A stretch of DNA of 64,000 nt from Ewingella americana ATCC 33852. GTDB taxonomy: Bacteria > Pseudomonadota > Gammaproteobacteria > Enterobacterales > Enterobacteriaceae. The stretch spans positions 1 through 64,000 of the forward strand of contig NZ_JMPJ01000025.1 of the NCBI RefSeq assembly GCF_000735345.1, read 5' to 3'. Under the pieces are notes generated by a model. It saw only the letters and a list, made by a program, of their open reading frames with translations. It searched no databases and had not been told where the DNA came from. Positions 17,746 to 26,973 of this stretch are shown here, one piece after another. The translations under genes and the position numbers were made by a program. Each line of letters opens with the position of its first letter. Position 1 is the stretch's first letter.

Positions 17746-18028
17746 AAATTGGCCGGACGGAATTTTCACAGGACACAGGTTATATTTTGGACCCCAGAGC
17801 GGCAGGTTTCAAGCCTTGTCCCGCGCGCAGCCCTTGACGATCGGACGCGTCCTACAAGCTTTCAAGACCCATCTGTCTATTCAACAGGAATCTTTACCTG
17901 CAAAATCCCTCTCCCTGCGCGTGCAGTCCTAGGATTTTACTCAGTTAAGAACATAGGAACTCTGCACTTTCCGAACTATGCTTGAAACAATAAAACTGCG
18001 TTAAGCGGATAAAAACATTGAGGATCCT

Positions 18029-18658
18029 ATGTATAAAGCCTTAGTAGTCGATGACCACCCGGTAGTCAGGCTGGCTGTGGGGATGCTGTTGCAGCGTGGC
18101 GACATTGAGGTCGTGGGCGAAACGGGAAATGGTCTGGACGCCGTGCAGTTGGCGAAAAGCCTGCGCCCAGACATTGTGATCCTTGATATTTCCATCCCTA
18201 AACTTGACGGGCTAGAGGTGATTGGCCGCCTGCGCCTGCTGGATTTCCACGTCAAAGTGCTGGTGCTGACCTCGCAATCCGCCGCCTCTTTTTCTGCCCG
18301 CTGCCGTCAGGCCGGGGCGTCTGGGTTCATCACCAAGACCGAAGAGTTGAGTGACCTGCTCGACGCCATCAAAGCTATCCGCGCGGGCTATAGCTATTTT
18401 CCTCACGACCAATTGATCAACCGCCCGGCGGACAGCCGTCAGCGGGATGAAGTGGCCCAGTTGGCCAGCCTGTCTGACCGCGAAATGATGGTGCTGATTT
18501 ATCTGGCGAAAGGCTGGAGCAACATACAAATTGCCGACGAGCTGATGCTGAGCAACAAGACCATCAGCACCTACAAGACGCGCCTGCTGCACAAACTTCA
18601 GGCCACCACGCTGGTGGACCTGATTGAAATCGCCAAACGCCACGCGCTGGTTGAATAA
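18029..18658 (+). CDS. LuxR-type response regulator (EvgA/BvgA-like)
   Basis: A 209-residue regulator. The receiver domain has D8-D9, phospho-acceptor D53 in ILDISIPKLDG and a lysine in FITKTEE; the C-terminal LuxR helix-turn-helix (SDREMMVLIYLAKG, SNKTISTYKTRLLHKL) spans about 150-205. It is separated from the hybrid kinase gene by only 3 bp, so the pair is an operon and cognate partnership is very likely. By family it binds DNA as a dimer when phosphorylated. Targets are not evident; acid resistance and efflux (EvgA) or adhesins (BvgA) are the known types of regulon. Confidence 0.9.
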   Translation: MYKALVVDDHPVVRLAVGMLLQRGDIEVVGETGNGLDAVQLAKSLRPDIVILDISIPKLDGLEVIGRLRLLDFHVKVLVLTSQSAASFSARCRQAGASGFITKTEELSDLLDAIKAIRAGYSYFPHDQLINRPADSRQRDEVAQLASLSDREMMVLIYLAKGWSNIQIADELMLSNKTISTYKTRLLHKLQATTLVDLIEIAKRHALVE

Positions 18659-18661
18659 CTG

Positions 18662-21600
18662 ATGCAGCCCCTGAAGCATTTTTTACGCTCCTTCCTCAAT
18701 AAAAGCGTGCTGATGCTCTGTGCATTGGGGCTGCTATTGGTGTTTGATGAAACCTCTGCGCCAGCGGCGGAGAATGCCCAGCCGCTGCAATTACTCAGCC
18801 GTTCGCCGCAGCACGCGGTGATGCCCACCACGCTGCTCACTCCAGAGCAAGACGCTTGGCTGGGGCAGAAAAAGGTGCTCAAGCTTGGGGTGTCTAACCC
18901 GCAATACCCGCCTTTTGACATCATTAACAATAAAGCCGAATTCGAAGGCATTACCGCCGATTACGTCGGGCTGATTGAAGAGATGCTGCGGGTGAAAGTG
19001 GAAGTGCAAACCTTCCCGTCGCGCGCTTTGGCAATTAAAGCACTGCAAAATCATGAAATTGACCTGCTGAGCAGCGCCACCCAGTTTGACCAGCATGAGG
19101 GCAACATTCTGCTGTCGGAACCCTACGCCAGCGAGCAGTCGGTGCTGGTGACGCAGGCCAATGAGAAGCGTGCGATGGGCCACTATCTGGCCGGGCGCAC
19201 CTTGACCATGGCCGAGGGTTTCCTGCCTGAAGAGTGGGTCAGGGCGCAGTATCCGCAAGCCCGGCTGAAAATCTACCCGAACTATCAGGAAGCCGTGGGG
19301 GCCGTGGCCTTTGGCCGCGCCGACGTCTACCTTGGCGACTTATACCCCATCAGCAAGAACTTCCTCAACAATATGCGGGTGCTGAAATTCGCCGACTTCC
19401 CGCCAAAAACCTTCTCTTTTGCCACCGCTAAAGATGACGCGCAGTTGCAGGACATCATCAACAAAACGCTGGCGGCGGTGAGCACCGAGGAGCAGCTGAG
19501 TATTTTGCAGCGCTGGCACATTGGTCGCAGCTCGATGCTGCTCAGCCAGCAGATTTTCCAGCTCAGTGATGAAGAGAAGGCGTGGGTCGCGCGTCACCCA
19601 TTGGTGCGCGTGGCGGTGATTGATGGCTATGCGCCGATGACCTTTATTGATGATGACGGCAATTATCGCGGCATCACCATTGACGTGCTGGCGCAGATTC
19701 GCCTGCGTACCGGGCTGAGTTTTGAAATCCGCGAAGCCAGCAATGTGAACCAGCTTAAGCAGATGGTCAGCGACGGCGAGGCGGACATGATTGGCGCGCT
19801 GACCCCGAGCAGCGACCGCAAGCAGCAGCTGATGTTCACCCGCCCGTACATGACCAACGCCTTTGTGATGGTGGTGCGCCAGCAAAACGGCGGGCCAAAT
19901 CAGCCGCTGCCGCCGACCAGTCTGAGCGAGATGCAGGGCAAGCGGCTGGCGGTGATTGAAGGCACCGGCATGATTGAGAAGATCCGCAATCTCTACCCGC
20001 AGATTCAGCTGGTGATGGCTGACAACGCCACCGACGTGCTGTCTATGCTGCAAAAAGGGCAGGCCGACGCGGCGCTCAATACGCTGGTGAACTCGGAATA
20101 CCAGATAGCGCGTTTCTATCGCAACAGCCTGCGCATCACCTCGACCATCGGCAGTGCGCCGGCCTACCTCTCCTTCGCCGTGCCGACCAGCGACCCGACG
20201 CTGCTGTCGATCCTCGACAAAGTGCTGCTGAGCATTCCGCCGGACGAGCTGGACGTCATTGGCAACCTGTGGCGACCAAACAACATGGTGGCGGCGGACA
20301 ACTTCTGGCGCGAAAATCGCACCGCGATCGTCACCGCCGTGGCCTTCGCGCTGGCGCTGCTGCTGGTGTCATTCTTCTGGGCCAGCTGGCTGCGCAGGCA
20401 GGTGAAGCTGAAAGAGCGGGCGCAGAAAGCCCTGAATGACCAGCTGGCGCTGCGCAAGAAATTGCTTAGCGAGCTAAATCTGGCAAAAGATCAGGCCGAA
20501 GAGGCGAACCGGGCAAAAACCAGTTTCCTGTCCACCATGAGCCATGAGATCCGCACCCCGCTGAACGCCATTATCGGCATGCTGGAGATGTCGATCAAAG
20601 CCGCCGAGGAGCAGAAAGTAGACCGGCAGGCGCTGGACGTCGCCTTTAACTCCGCCAACGGCTTGGTCGAGCTGGTGGGCGACATTCTGGACATTGCTCG
20701 CATCGAGTCGGGCAAGCTGGAGCTGAATCTGGAACCCGCCAACCTGCGGGCGATTACCGAGTCGGTGATCCGCGTGTTTAACGGGCTGGCGCTGCAAAAA
20801 GGCTTAACGCTGGTGCTGAGGCTCAACGACGACAGCGACTGCGACGTCAGCATAGACCCGCTGCGCTACAAGCAGATCCTCTCCAATCTGATTGGTAACG
20901 CCATCAAGTTCACGGCGGTGGGCAGCGTGGTGGTGACGGTGGCGGTAGAGCCGCTGGCCGACGGCGAGAACTGCGAAATCGTGGCGGAAGTGCGCGACTC
21001 CGGCATTGGTATCGCGGCGGACGATTTGCAAAAGCTGTTCGCGCCATTTATGCAGGTGGGCGATCACGCCCCGCGCGTGCGCCAAGGCACTGGGCTGGGG
21101 CTGGTTATCAGCAAAACCCTGTGTGAGAAAATGGGCGGGTCGATTGATATCGAGAGCCAGCCGGGGCTGGGAACCAAGGTGACGGCGCGGGTGCAGGTGC
21201 AGCGTCTGTCGTCGGGTATGGATCACGCGGCTGTCGAGCTTGACGAAGCTCCGGCGGAAAACGGCCAGCCGCTGCGTATTCTGGTGATTGACGACTACCG
21301 CGCCAATCGCCTGCTGCTCACCAAGCAGCTGGGTTATCTTGGCCATCGGGTGACAGAAGCCGAGGACGGGGTCAGCGGGCTGGAAAGCTGGCAGCAGGGG
21401 CCGCGTTTTGACGTGGTGATCACCGACTGCAACATGCCGCGCATGAATGGCTACCAGTTTGCGCAGGCGGTGCGCGCCGCCGAGCAGCAACAGGGCGCTG
21501 AACCCTGCATGATCCTTGGTTTCACCGCCAATGCGCTGGCTGAGGAGACCGAGCGCTGCCTGCAAGCGGGCATGAACGGCTGCCTGTTTAAGCCCAGCAC

Positions 21601-22015
21601 GCTGAAAGATCTCAGCGACTGGCTGCGGCCTATTACTCCACTTGGTGGCGCAGAACCCCAGCCTGAGGCCGCCGACTTTATTCAGTCAATCGACAAGCTT
21701 ACCGGCGGCGATCCGCGTTTAGCCTCTCAGCTAATCACCGAGCTTCTGCGCAGCGGGCGAGAAGATTTACAGCTGCTACAACAGGCATTGCAGCAGCAGG
21801 ATGCCGGTCAACTGGCTGAATTGGCACACAAAATTTCCGGTGGCGCGCGAATTGTGGCGGCCAGCGAGCTAACGACAGCCTGCGTACAGTTGGAAAAACA
21901 GTGCCGCGCTGCCCCCCGCGATATGCCACAGATAGAGCGCGAGGCGAAGGTGGTGATCGCGCAATTAACCCATTTCAACCAACTATTGGCTGATGCTGCT
22001 AAGACGGAGAAATAG
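18662..22015 (+). CDS. Hybrid sensor kinase of EvgS/BvgS type
   Basis: A 1,117-residue phosphorelay kinase. After a signal segment (about 10-35) come two periplasmic Venus-flytrap (SBP_bac_3) domains, about 57-285 and 310-540, one membrane helix (about 554-577), HisKA with H628 in SHEIRTPLNAIIG, an HATPase domain with GTGLGLVIS, a receiver with D922 (ITDCNMPRMNG), and a C-terminal HPt with H1056 (ELAHKISGGARIV). The linker between the membrane helix and H628 is only about 50 residues, so the PAS domain found in BvgS and EvgS is absent. This makes it shorter than EvgS (1,197). The ligand is unknown. Phosphate should pass H628-D922-H1056 to the adjacent regulators. Confidence 0.92.
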   Translation: MQPLKHFLRSFLNKSVLMLCALGLLLVFDETSAPAAENAQPLQLLSRSPQHAVMPTTLLTPEQDAWLGQKKVLKLGVSNPQYPPFDIINNKAEFEGITADYVGLIEEMLRVKVEVQTFPSRALAIKALQNHEIDLLSSATQFDQHEGNILLSEPYASEQSVLVTQANEKRAMGHYLAGRTLTMAEGFLPEEWVRAQYPQARLKIYPNYQEAVGAVAFGRADVYLGDLYPISKNFLNNMRVLKFADFPPKTFSFATAKDDAQLQDIINKTLAAVSTEEQLSILQRWHIGRSSMLLSQQIFQLSDEEKAWVARHPLVRVAVIDGYAPMTFIDDDGNYRGITIDVLAQIRLRTGLSFEIREASNVNQLKQMVSDGEADMIGALTPSSDRKQQLMFTRPYMTNAFVMVVRQQNGGPNQPLPPTSLSEMQGKRLAVIEGTGMIEKIRNLYPQIQLVMADNATDVLSMLQKGQADAALNTLVNSEYQIARFYRNSLRITSTIGSAPAYLSFAVPTSDPTLLSILDKVLLSIPPDELDVIGNLWRPNNMVAADNFWRENRTAIVTAVAFALALLLVSFFWASWLRRQVKLKERAQKALNDQLALRKKLLSELNLAKDQAEEANRAKTSFLSTMSHEIRTPLNAIIGMLEMSIKAAEEQKVDRQALDVAFNSANGLVELVGDILDIARIESGKLELNLEPANLRAITESVIRVFNGLALQKGLTLVLRLNDDSDCDVSIDPLRYKQILSNLIGNAIKFTAVGSVVVTVAVEPLADGENCEIVAEVRDSGIGIAADDLQKLFAPFMQVGDHAPRVRQGTGLGLVISKTLCEKMGGSIDIESQPGLGTKVTARVQVQRLSSGMDHAAVELDEAPAENGQPLRILVIDDYRANRLLLTKQLGYLGHRVTEAEDGVSGLESWQQGPRFDVVITDCNMPRMNGYQFAQAVRAAEQQQGAEPCMILGFTANALAEETERCLQAGMNGCLFKPSTLKDLSDWLRPITPLGGAEPQPEAADFIQSIDKLTGGDPRLASQLITELLRSGREDLQLLQQALQQQDAGQLAELAHKISGGARIVAASELTTACVQLEKQCRAAPRDMPQIEREAKVVIAQLTHFNQLLADAAKTEK

Positions 22016-22130
22016 CGCGTCTGACCAGCTTGTAGGATAAGGATTATATTGACCAAACTTTGCGCAATTAGCGGGAGGGATTCCCGCAAATAGCGTAAGG
22101 TTAATCAATGCGTAACGATAAGGAATTATC

Positions 22131-22526
22131 ATGAAGAAAATAGTCGCTATCGAAAATGTCAGTCATACATTGTCGAAAATCTATTTTATTGCTGACGTGA
22201 AGAAACATCAGGTGATCACTCTGAATGATTTTAGCGAGGCAATAACCACGCTGCAAAAAGAGCTGCCGGATATTTTGATCATCAACTGTGATCTTTATAA
22301 AGGTCATCTAAACGACTTTATTGAACAGGTGAGAGGGCAACTCCCCGAACTCTACATTATTGGCTGCTCGTGGCGCATGGCCAAGACGGGCAAGGGGCGG
22401 ACTACTCCGCTGGCGCTGGATGCCTTTATAAAGATGCCGATGGATGTCAGAAAAATATCCTTAGCGCTGGAAGCCATTGAATATGGCTACACATTATTTC
22501 CGGCTGAAATGCTAAGTCATGGATGA
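22131..22526 (+). CDS. Stand-alone receiver-like domain protein
   Basis: This 131-residue protein corresponds to the receiver half of the neighbouring regulators and stops where their DNA-binding domain would begin; its end (YGYTLFPAEML) aligns with YSYFPHDQL of the regulator at 18029. D54 (IINCDLYKG) matches the phospho-acceptor and K101 (FIKMPMD) the conserved lysine. The usual acidic pair is E8-N9 and the conserved proline after the acceptor is missing. It could be a phosphate sink or an adaptor for the hybrid kinase, or a decayed regulator. The preceding bases (GATAAGGAATTATC) include AAGGA before the ATG. Confidence 0.7.
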   Translation: MKKIVAIENVSHTLSKIYFIADVKKHQVITLNDFSEAITTLQKELPDILIINCDLYKGHLNDFIEQVRGQLPELYIIGCSWRMAKTGKGRTTPLALDAFIKMPMDVRKISLALEAIEYGYTLFPAEMLSHG

Positions 22527-22563
22527 AATGAGCGAATTAATTTAAGGACGAAAAGTAGAAATC

Positions 22564-23196
22564 ATGAATAAACGCGTATTACTGGTTGATAACCACCCGT
22601 TGGTCAGGTTTGGCACGGCCTCATTTCTTATAGAGCAGGGTTGTCATATTGTTGGTGAAGCCGAAGACGGTGCTCAGGCATTATTAATGGCCGAAGAACT
22701 CAAACCAAATTGGGTTATTCTGGATATTGCCCTGCCGAAACTTAATGGCCTTCAGGTGTTATATCATCTATTAGCCGCAGACTGGCCGGTGAATATTATT
22801 GTCTTTACCGGACAGGAATTAAAACATTATGTGAATGCCTGCATTCAGGCCGGGGCCTGCGGATTTGTGCGCAAAACCGCGCCGCTGGCAAGCTTAATGT
22901 GCGCTATGGAGTCGGCCGCCATGGGCCACGTCTGGCTACCGGCTTCCCGCGTTCAGGGGATAAGAGGCGAGCAGGCTAGCCCGCACAGCCTGACTCATCG
23001 CATCAGCGATCGCGAGCGCAAGGTGATAAGCCTGCTGCTTCAGGGCAAATCAAATAACGAGATCAGCCAAATCCTCAATCGCAGCCCGAAAACCACCAGT
23101 GCGCAGAAGAAAAGCGTGCTGCAAAAACTCAATGTGAGCAGCATTGCAGAGCTGATTTCCGTCACCACGATTAATCGGCGGATGAATCCGCTCTGA
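22564..23196 (+). CDS. Second LuxR-type response regulator of the cluster
   Basis: A 210-residue regulator of the same family as those at 728 and 18029. D54 lies in ILDIALPKLNG and the LuxR helix-turn-helix spans about 145-205 (SDRERKVISLLLQGK, NRSPKTTSAQKKSVLQKL). The acidic pocket reads D9-N10 instead of D-D, which may weaken metal binding and phosphorylation. It follows the lone receiver by 37 bp with AAGGAC upstream, so it is probably co-transcribed with it. Having two output regulators and one lone receiver with one kinase suggests a branched relay. Confidence 0.87.
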   Translation: MNKRVLLVDNHPLVRFGTASFLIEQGCHIVGEAEDGAQALLMAEELKPNWVILDIALPKLNGLQVLYHLLAADWPVNIIVFTGQELKHYVNACIQAGACGFVRKTAPLASLMCAMESAAMGHVWLPASRVQGIRGEQASPHSLTHRISDRERKVISLLLQGKSNNEISQILNRSPKTTSAQKKSVLQKLNVSSIAELISVTTINRRMNPL

Positions 23197-23259
23197 ATTT
23201 AAAAATGCTATCCTTATTGGACTCACTTAACCGCCAGTCTGATAGAGGAGGGCAAAACG

Positions 23260-24090
23260 ATGCAGGGCGTACCGGAGCTTTTCCCCTACGACAAGGACTG
23301 CGCGCAGTTTAAGACCTTGCCGCAACTTCCCGGCGTGGAGCTGTATCACGCGCACATTGACCGCTACGCTTTTGAGCCTCACTCCCACGAGGCTTTTGGC
23401 ATTGGCGCGATTGAACACGGCGCCGAGCGTTTCCGTTATCGCGGGGCCGAGCATCTGGCGTCGGCGGGTTCGCTGGTGATGATGAATCCTGATGAAATCC
23501 ACACCGGCCAGTCGGAAACCGAAGGCGGCTGGCTCTATCGCATGATTTACATTGAGCCGCAGATGTTTGAAGCGCTGTCCGGCGAACGCGCTCGCTGGTT
23601 CACCGACGCCGTGCGCCACGACCCGCGCGCCGCGCGCCAGCTGTCGCAACTGCTGTCCGGGCTGTGGGAAACCGACGACCCGCTGGCCCGCGACGGCCTG
23701 ATGCTGGCGGTGACCGACCTGCTGCGCCCGCACTCTCACGTTGGGCGTCGGCTGCGCTCTGAAGCAGCCCACCGTTTTGACCGGGTGACTGATTACCTGC
23801 GGGAAAACTTCGCCAACAACATCACTTTGGATGAGCTGGCGTCGCTGGTTAGCCTCAGCCCGTACCACTTTCTGCGTAAATTCAAACAGCAGATGCACGT
23901 CACGCCGCACCAGATGCTGATGGCTATTCGCCTCAACGAAGCCAAGCGCATGCTGAGTTTCGGCCTGCCTGCGGCACAAGTCGCCTTTAGCGTCGGCCTG
24001 ACCGATCAGGCACACCTGACCCGCGCCTTCTCCAACCGTTATGGCTCGACCCCGGTGCGCTATCAAAAGCAGGTCGCGGCCGGTAAATAG
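23260..24090 (+). CDS. AraC-family transcriptional regulator
   Basis: A 276-residue regulator with an N-terminal cupin-like AraC ligand domain (about 15-150; HSHEAFGIGAIEHG, MMNPDEIHTGQ) and two helix-turn-helix motifs at about 185-275 (ITLDELASLVSLSPYHFLRK; PAAQVAFSVGLTDQAHLTRA). GAGGAGGG precedes the ATG. It lies 119 bp upstream of a DMT-type exporter gene in the same direction. This pairing is common for AraC regulators that control amino-acid or drug export, so the exporter is its likely target, though the effector is unknown. Confidence 0.88.
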   Translation: MQGVPELFPYDKDCAQFKTLPQLPGVELYHAHIDRYAFEPHSHEAFGIGAIEHGAERFRYRGAEHLASAGSLVMMNPDEIHTGQSETEGGWLYRMIYIEPQMFEALSGERARWFTDAVRHDPRAARQLSQLLSGLWETDDPLARDGLMLAVTDLLRPHSHVGRRLRSEAAHRFDRVTDYLRENFANNITLDELASLVSLSPYHFLRKFKQQMHVTPHQMLMAIRLNEAKRMLSFGLPAAQVAFSVGLTDQAHLTRAFSNRYGSTPVRYQKQVAAGK

Positions 24091-24209
24091 CCCGCCAGCG
24101 CGCCACTTCCTCGCTTCATCTCTGCGCGCCAAGTGCGCAATTTCCTACAATACAGTGCCCACGCCTCTCTCTACCCTGAGGACATGTAAATGTTTTCTAG
24201 AGGTTAAAA

Positions 24210-25184
24210 ATGTTAAAAGGCGTCTTGTTCGCCCTGGCTTCGGGTTTAATGTGGGGACTGATTTTTGTTGGGCCGATGATTGTGCCGGACTATCCGGCGT
24301 CAATGCAGTCGACGGGCCGTTATGTGGCGTTTGGCGCGATTGCGTTGGTGGTGGCGTGGATCAAACGTGACGCGCTGCGCGACCTGTCGCGCGCCGACTG
24401 GATTGAAGCGCTGAAGCAGACGGTGATTGGCAACCTTATCTATTACTTCTTCCTCGCCAGCGCCATTCAGCGCACCGGCTCGCCGATTTCTACCATGATT
24501 ATCGGCACGCTGCCGGTGGTGCTGTCGGTCTCGGCCAACCTGTTTTATGGTCAGAAGGAAGGCAAGCTGTCGTGGCGCAAACTCACTCCGGCTCTGCTGG
24601 TGATCGCGCTCGGTCTGGGGCTGGTTAACGTGGCCGAGCTGAAGGGCAACACCGAGCCGTTTGACGCGTGGCGCTACGGCACGGGTATCGCCATGGCCTT
24701 AGCCGCGCTGGCCTGCTGGACGTGGTTCCCACTGCGCAATGCCCGCTGGTTGCGCGAAAACCCAGACAAGTCGCCGATCACTTGGTCTGCGGCACAGGGC
24801 GTCGTGACTTTGCCTCTGGCGACGCTGGCGTTCCTGCTGGTCTGCGCCCAGCTCTCGTTTAGCAACTCGGGCATCGCGCTGCCGTTCGGCCCGCGCCCTT
24901 GGGTGTTTATCGGCCTGATGATCGCCATTGGCGTCTTCTGCTCGTGGGTCGGCGCACTGTGCTGGAACGAAGCCAGCCAGCGCCTGCCAACCGTGCTGCT
25001 CGGGCCGCTGATCGTGTTCGAAATTCTGGCCGGTCTGGGCTACGCCTTCCTGCTGCGCCACCAGTGGCCGCCGCTGATGACCCTAGCCGGTATCGCCTGT
25101 CTGGTGATTGGCGTCATTGTCGCGATGCGCATTAAACCTGAGCCAGTGAAACCACTGGCACAAGAGAATCTGGATACGCCATAA
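24210..25184 (+). CDS. EamA/DMT-family transporter
   Basis: A 324-residue inner-membrane protein with about ten hydrophobic segments in two EamA halves, starting LFALASGLMWGLIFVGPMIV and ending LAGIACLVIGVIVAMR. It resembles E. coli YtfF. The family exports small metabolites or amino acids, and the substrate here cannot be told. AGAGG lies seven bases before the ATG. The upstream AraC regulator probably controls it. Confidence 0.85.
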   Translation: MLKGVLFALASGLMWGLIFVGPMIVPDYPASMQSTGRYVAFGAIALVVAWIKRDALRDLSRADWIEALKQTVIGNLIYYFFLASAIQRTGSPISTMIIGTLPVVLSVSANLFYGQKEGKLSWRKLTPALLVIALGLGLVNVAELKGNTEPFDAWRYGTGIAMALAALACWTWFPLRNARWLRENPDKSPITWSAAQGVVTLPLATLAFLLVCAQLSFSNSGIALPFGPRPWVFIGLMIAIGVFCSWVGALCWNEASQRLPTVLLGPLIVFEILAGLGYAFLLRHQWPPLMTLAGIACLVIGVIVAMRIKPEPVKPLAQENLDTP

Positions 25185-25312
25185 TTAAGCGTCAGCCCGC
25201 TTGCGCCCTGATGTCACCTTGCTGTCAGGTCGCTGTCGGGCTTCTGTCGTGTTGCTTTTTAGCGCCCGGCGGCATGCTGTTGCGGTGTCCTGCATTTTCT
25301 AAAGGTGAAATG

Positions 25313-25786
25313 ATGAATCAGAACCGTATTAAGCAATTGAGACTCTCCCGCGCTTGGTCGCAGGAGCAGTTGGCCGAGCTGACTAGCCTCAGCGTGCGCA
25401 CCATTCAGCGTATTGAGAATGGCGAGCAGGCCAGTCTGGAGACGCTGGGCGCGCTGGCCGCCGCTTTTGATATTAAAGTGGCCGATCTGGTGGGTGAGCA
25501 GGGGGCTGCGAGTTCGCCCGACAACGCGCTGGACCTGAATATCGAAGCCGCGCGTCATCAAGTGCGCAGTGAAAGTCGCTTTTACCGAGGCATGATTATT
25601 TATCTGCTGGTCAGCGTTCTGCTGATTGTCATTTGCCGCGTGACCTCGCCCGAATACAATTGGTTCTGGTGGCCGGTGGGTATTTGGGGCGGGCTGATGG
25701 TGGTCCGCGGTTTGCGAGTATTTGTCCTGCGCGGCTGGTTTGGTCGCTGGGAGCAGGCGCGGCTACAGAAAATTTTGCGTAAATAG
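25313..25786 (+). CDS. XRE helix-turn-helix protein with a 2TM membrane domain
   Basis: About 157 residues. An XRE-type helix-turn-helix lies at about 5-60 (IKQLRLSRAWSQEQLAELTS, VRTIQRIENGEQ). A C-terminal pair of membrane helices (FYRGMIIYLLVSVLLIVICR, then FWWPVGIWGGLMVVRGL) matches the 2TM-domain family. The ATG at 25313 fits AAAGGT best; an ATG one codon earlier is possible and a longer upstream frame lacks a start signal. It is likely a membrane-tethered transcription regulator of unknown target. Confidence 0.8.
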   Translation: MNQNRIKQLRLSRAWSQEQLAELTSLSVRTIQRIENGEQASLETLGALAAAFDIKVADLVGEQGAASSPDNALDLNIEAARHQVRSESRFYRGMIIYLLVSVLLIVICRVTSPEYNWFWWPVGIWGGLMVVRGLRVFVLRGWFGRWEQARLQKILRK

Positions 25787-25871
25787 CCGCTTTTTGCACA
25801 TTTCCTTCCTGCTTTTTTTCTCATTCTGCATAAACTGCTTACAGGGCAGTGAGTTAAATGACGGGGGAGAG

Positions 25872-26369
25872 ATGGCGGCAGAGAGCAAAGTGACGATAGC
25901 GCGGTTCGAACCGGAGGATTCTCCGGCGGTCACCGCGCTTATTTTACCGATTCAGAATCAAGAGTTCGGCGTGACGATCACTGCCGAACAACAGCCCGAT
26001 TTAAGCGACATTCCCGGCTTTTACCAGCAAGGTCACGGGGATTTTTGGGTCGCGAAGGTTGAAGATGAGGTTGTCGGCTGCATTAGCCTGAAGGATATTG
26101 GCCAGCAGCAGGCGGCGCTGAGAAAAATGTTTGTAGCCAAGCCGTGGCGGGGCAGCGAATATGGGGTGGCGAGTCGCTTACTTGAGGCTCTGCTGGACCA
26201 CGCGCGAACGCAGAAGCTGCGGGATATTTATCTCGGTACTACTGAGAAATTTCTCGCCGCACATCGTTTCTATGAGAAAAAAGGCTTTGCTGAAATCGAT
26301 GTTTCAGCGCTTCCGGCGGCTTTTCCTCGCATGTCCGTGGACGTGAAGTTTTATCATTTTTCACTTTGA
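25872..26369 (+). CDS. GNAT-family N-acetyltransferase
   Basis: A 165-residue protein with the GNAT acetyl-CoA fold. The central segment (WVAKVEDEVVGCISLKDIG) forms the core strands and LRKMFVAKPWRGSEYGVASR matches motif A with an altered pyrophosphate loop (RGSEYG). The C-terminal part (YLGTTEKFLAAHRFYEKKGF) is typical of motif B. GGGGGAGAG lies immediately before the ATG at 25872; the longer upstream frame overlaps the previous gene and is not favoured. The acceptor substrate is unknown. Confidence 0.85.
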   Translation: MAAESKVTIARFEPEDSPAVTALILPIQNQEFGVTITAEQQPDLSDIPGFYQQGHGDFWVAKVEDEVVGCISLKDIGQQQAALRKMFVAKPWRGSEYGVASRLLEALLDHARTQKLRDIYLGTTEKFLAAHRFYEKKGFAEIDVSALPAAFPRMSVDVKFYHFSL

Positions 26370-26379
26370 GAATTGAGTG

Positions 26380-26547
26380 ATGTTCAGTTGGCGTAGGATT
26401 CAGGCAAGAAAAGCGTTGTTGTTGCTGGTAGGAGCGATGATGTTGACGGGGTGCGTGGCGGATAGCCGTTTGTGGGGATTGATCCCTAGCTCGTCGGATG
26501 TTTGTGCCCACGGTAAAGACAGTATCACCGGGAATTGCCGCGATTAA
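26380..26547 (+). CDS. Small predicted lipoprotein (55 residues)
   Basis: A 55-codon gene 10 bp after the acetyltransferase. Basic residues (RRIQARK) are followed by a hydrophobic core (ALLLLVGAMM) and a lipobox LTGC with the lipidated Cys at residue 25. The mature part is about 30 residues with two further Cys (C42, C53). An intrinsic terminator follows 6 bp after the stop, which supports it as the last gene of a transcript. The ribosome binding site is weak, so it may be coupled to the upstream gene. Confidence 0.6.
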   Translation: MFSWRRIQARKALLLLVGAMMLTGCVADSRLWGLIPSSSDVCAHGKDSITGNCRD

Positions 26548-26552
26548 TCATT

Positions 26553-26592
26553 AAAACGTCAGGCCAGCAGCCAAGCAGCCTGACGTTTTTTT
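26553..26592. terminator. Bidirectional intrinsic terminator
   Basis: AAAACGTCAGG pairs with CCTGACGTTTT around a 17-nt loop, with a T-run after it and an A-run before it. It serves the small lipoprotein gene and the opposing minus-strand gene at 26608. Confidence 0.85.
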
Positions 26593-26607
26593 ATGCATCG
26601 CAATGGC

Positions 26608-26883
26608 TTAGGCTTTGGTGCCCGGAAGCAGAGATTGTGCGCATTTGAACACGTCGTCGCGGAACTTCTTCGACGCGTCGTCAAGGTCAGGCGTGTTGGC
26701 AAGCTCGGCTTTGCCCGCGTCGATCGTCTCATTAACCGCGATGGTGAAGGCATTTTCACTCTCTTGGTTAATGACGCTACCCGCAACGCCGAACAGAATG
26801 CGCATGGCAGAAATCTGAACCAGCAATTCGCGGTTTACGCGCTCAAGTTGGTCAATACGTTTTGACTGAATATCGTCGCTCAT
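26608..26883 (-). CDS. Hypothetical 91-residue cytosolic protein
   Basis: The ATG at 26883 has AAGGAGAG five bases upstream, a strong site, so this start is preferred over a longer frame. The protein begins with a predicted coiled-coil stretch (IDQLERVNRELLVQISAMRI), followed by a hydrophobic patch (LFGVAGSVIN) and an acidic helical half. It has no signal peptide. It resembles in style the small enterobacterial DUF proteins such as YecF, but no family was confidently recognised. Confidence 0.65.
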   Translation of the reverse strand: MSDDIQSKRIDQLERVNRELLVQISAMRILFGVAGSVINQESENAFTIAVNETIDAGKAELANTPDLDDASKKFRDDVFKCAQSLLPGTKA

Positions 26884-26973
26884 GGTGCTCTCCTTCAAAG
26901 TAGTGGCGCACACCTTAACAAAATTGGGCGGCCAAAAAAAACCGCCTTGGGCTGCAACCGGCCGGGTGCGCGA

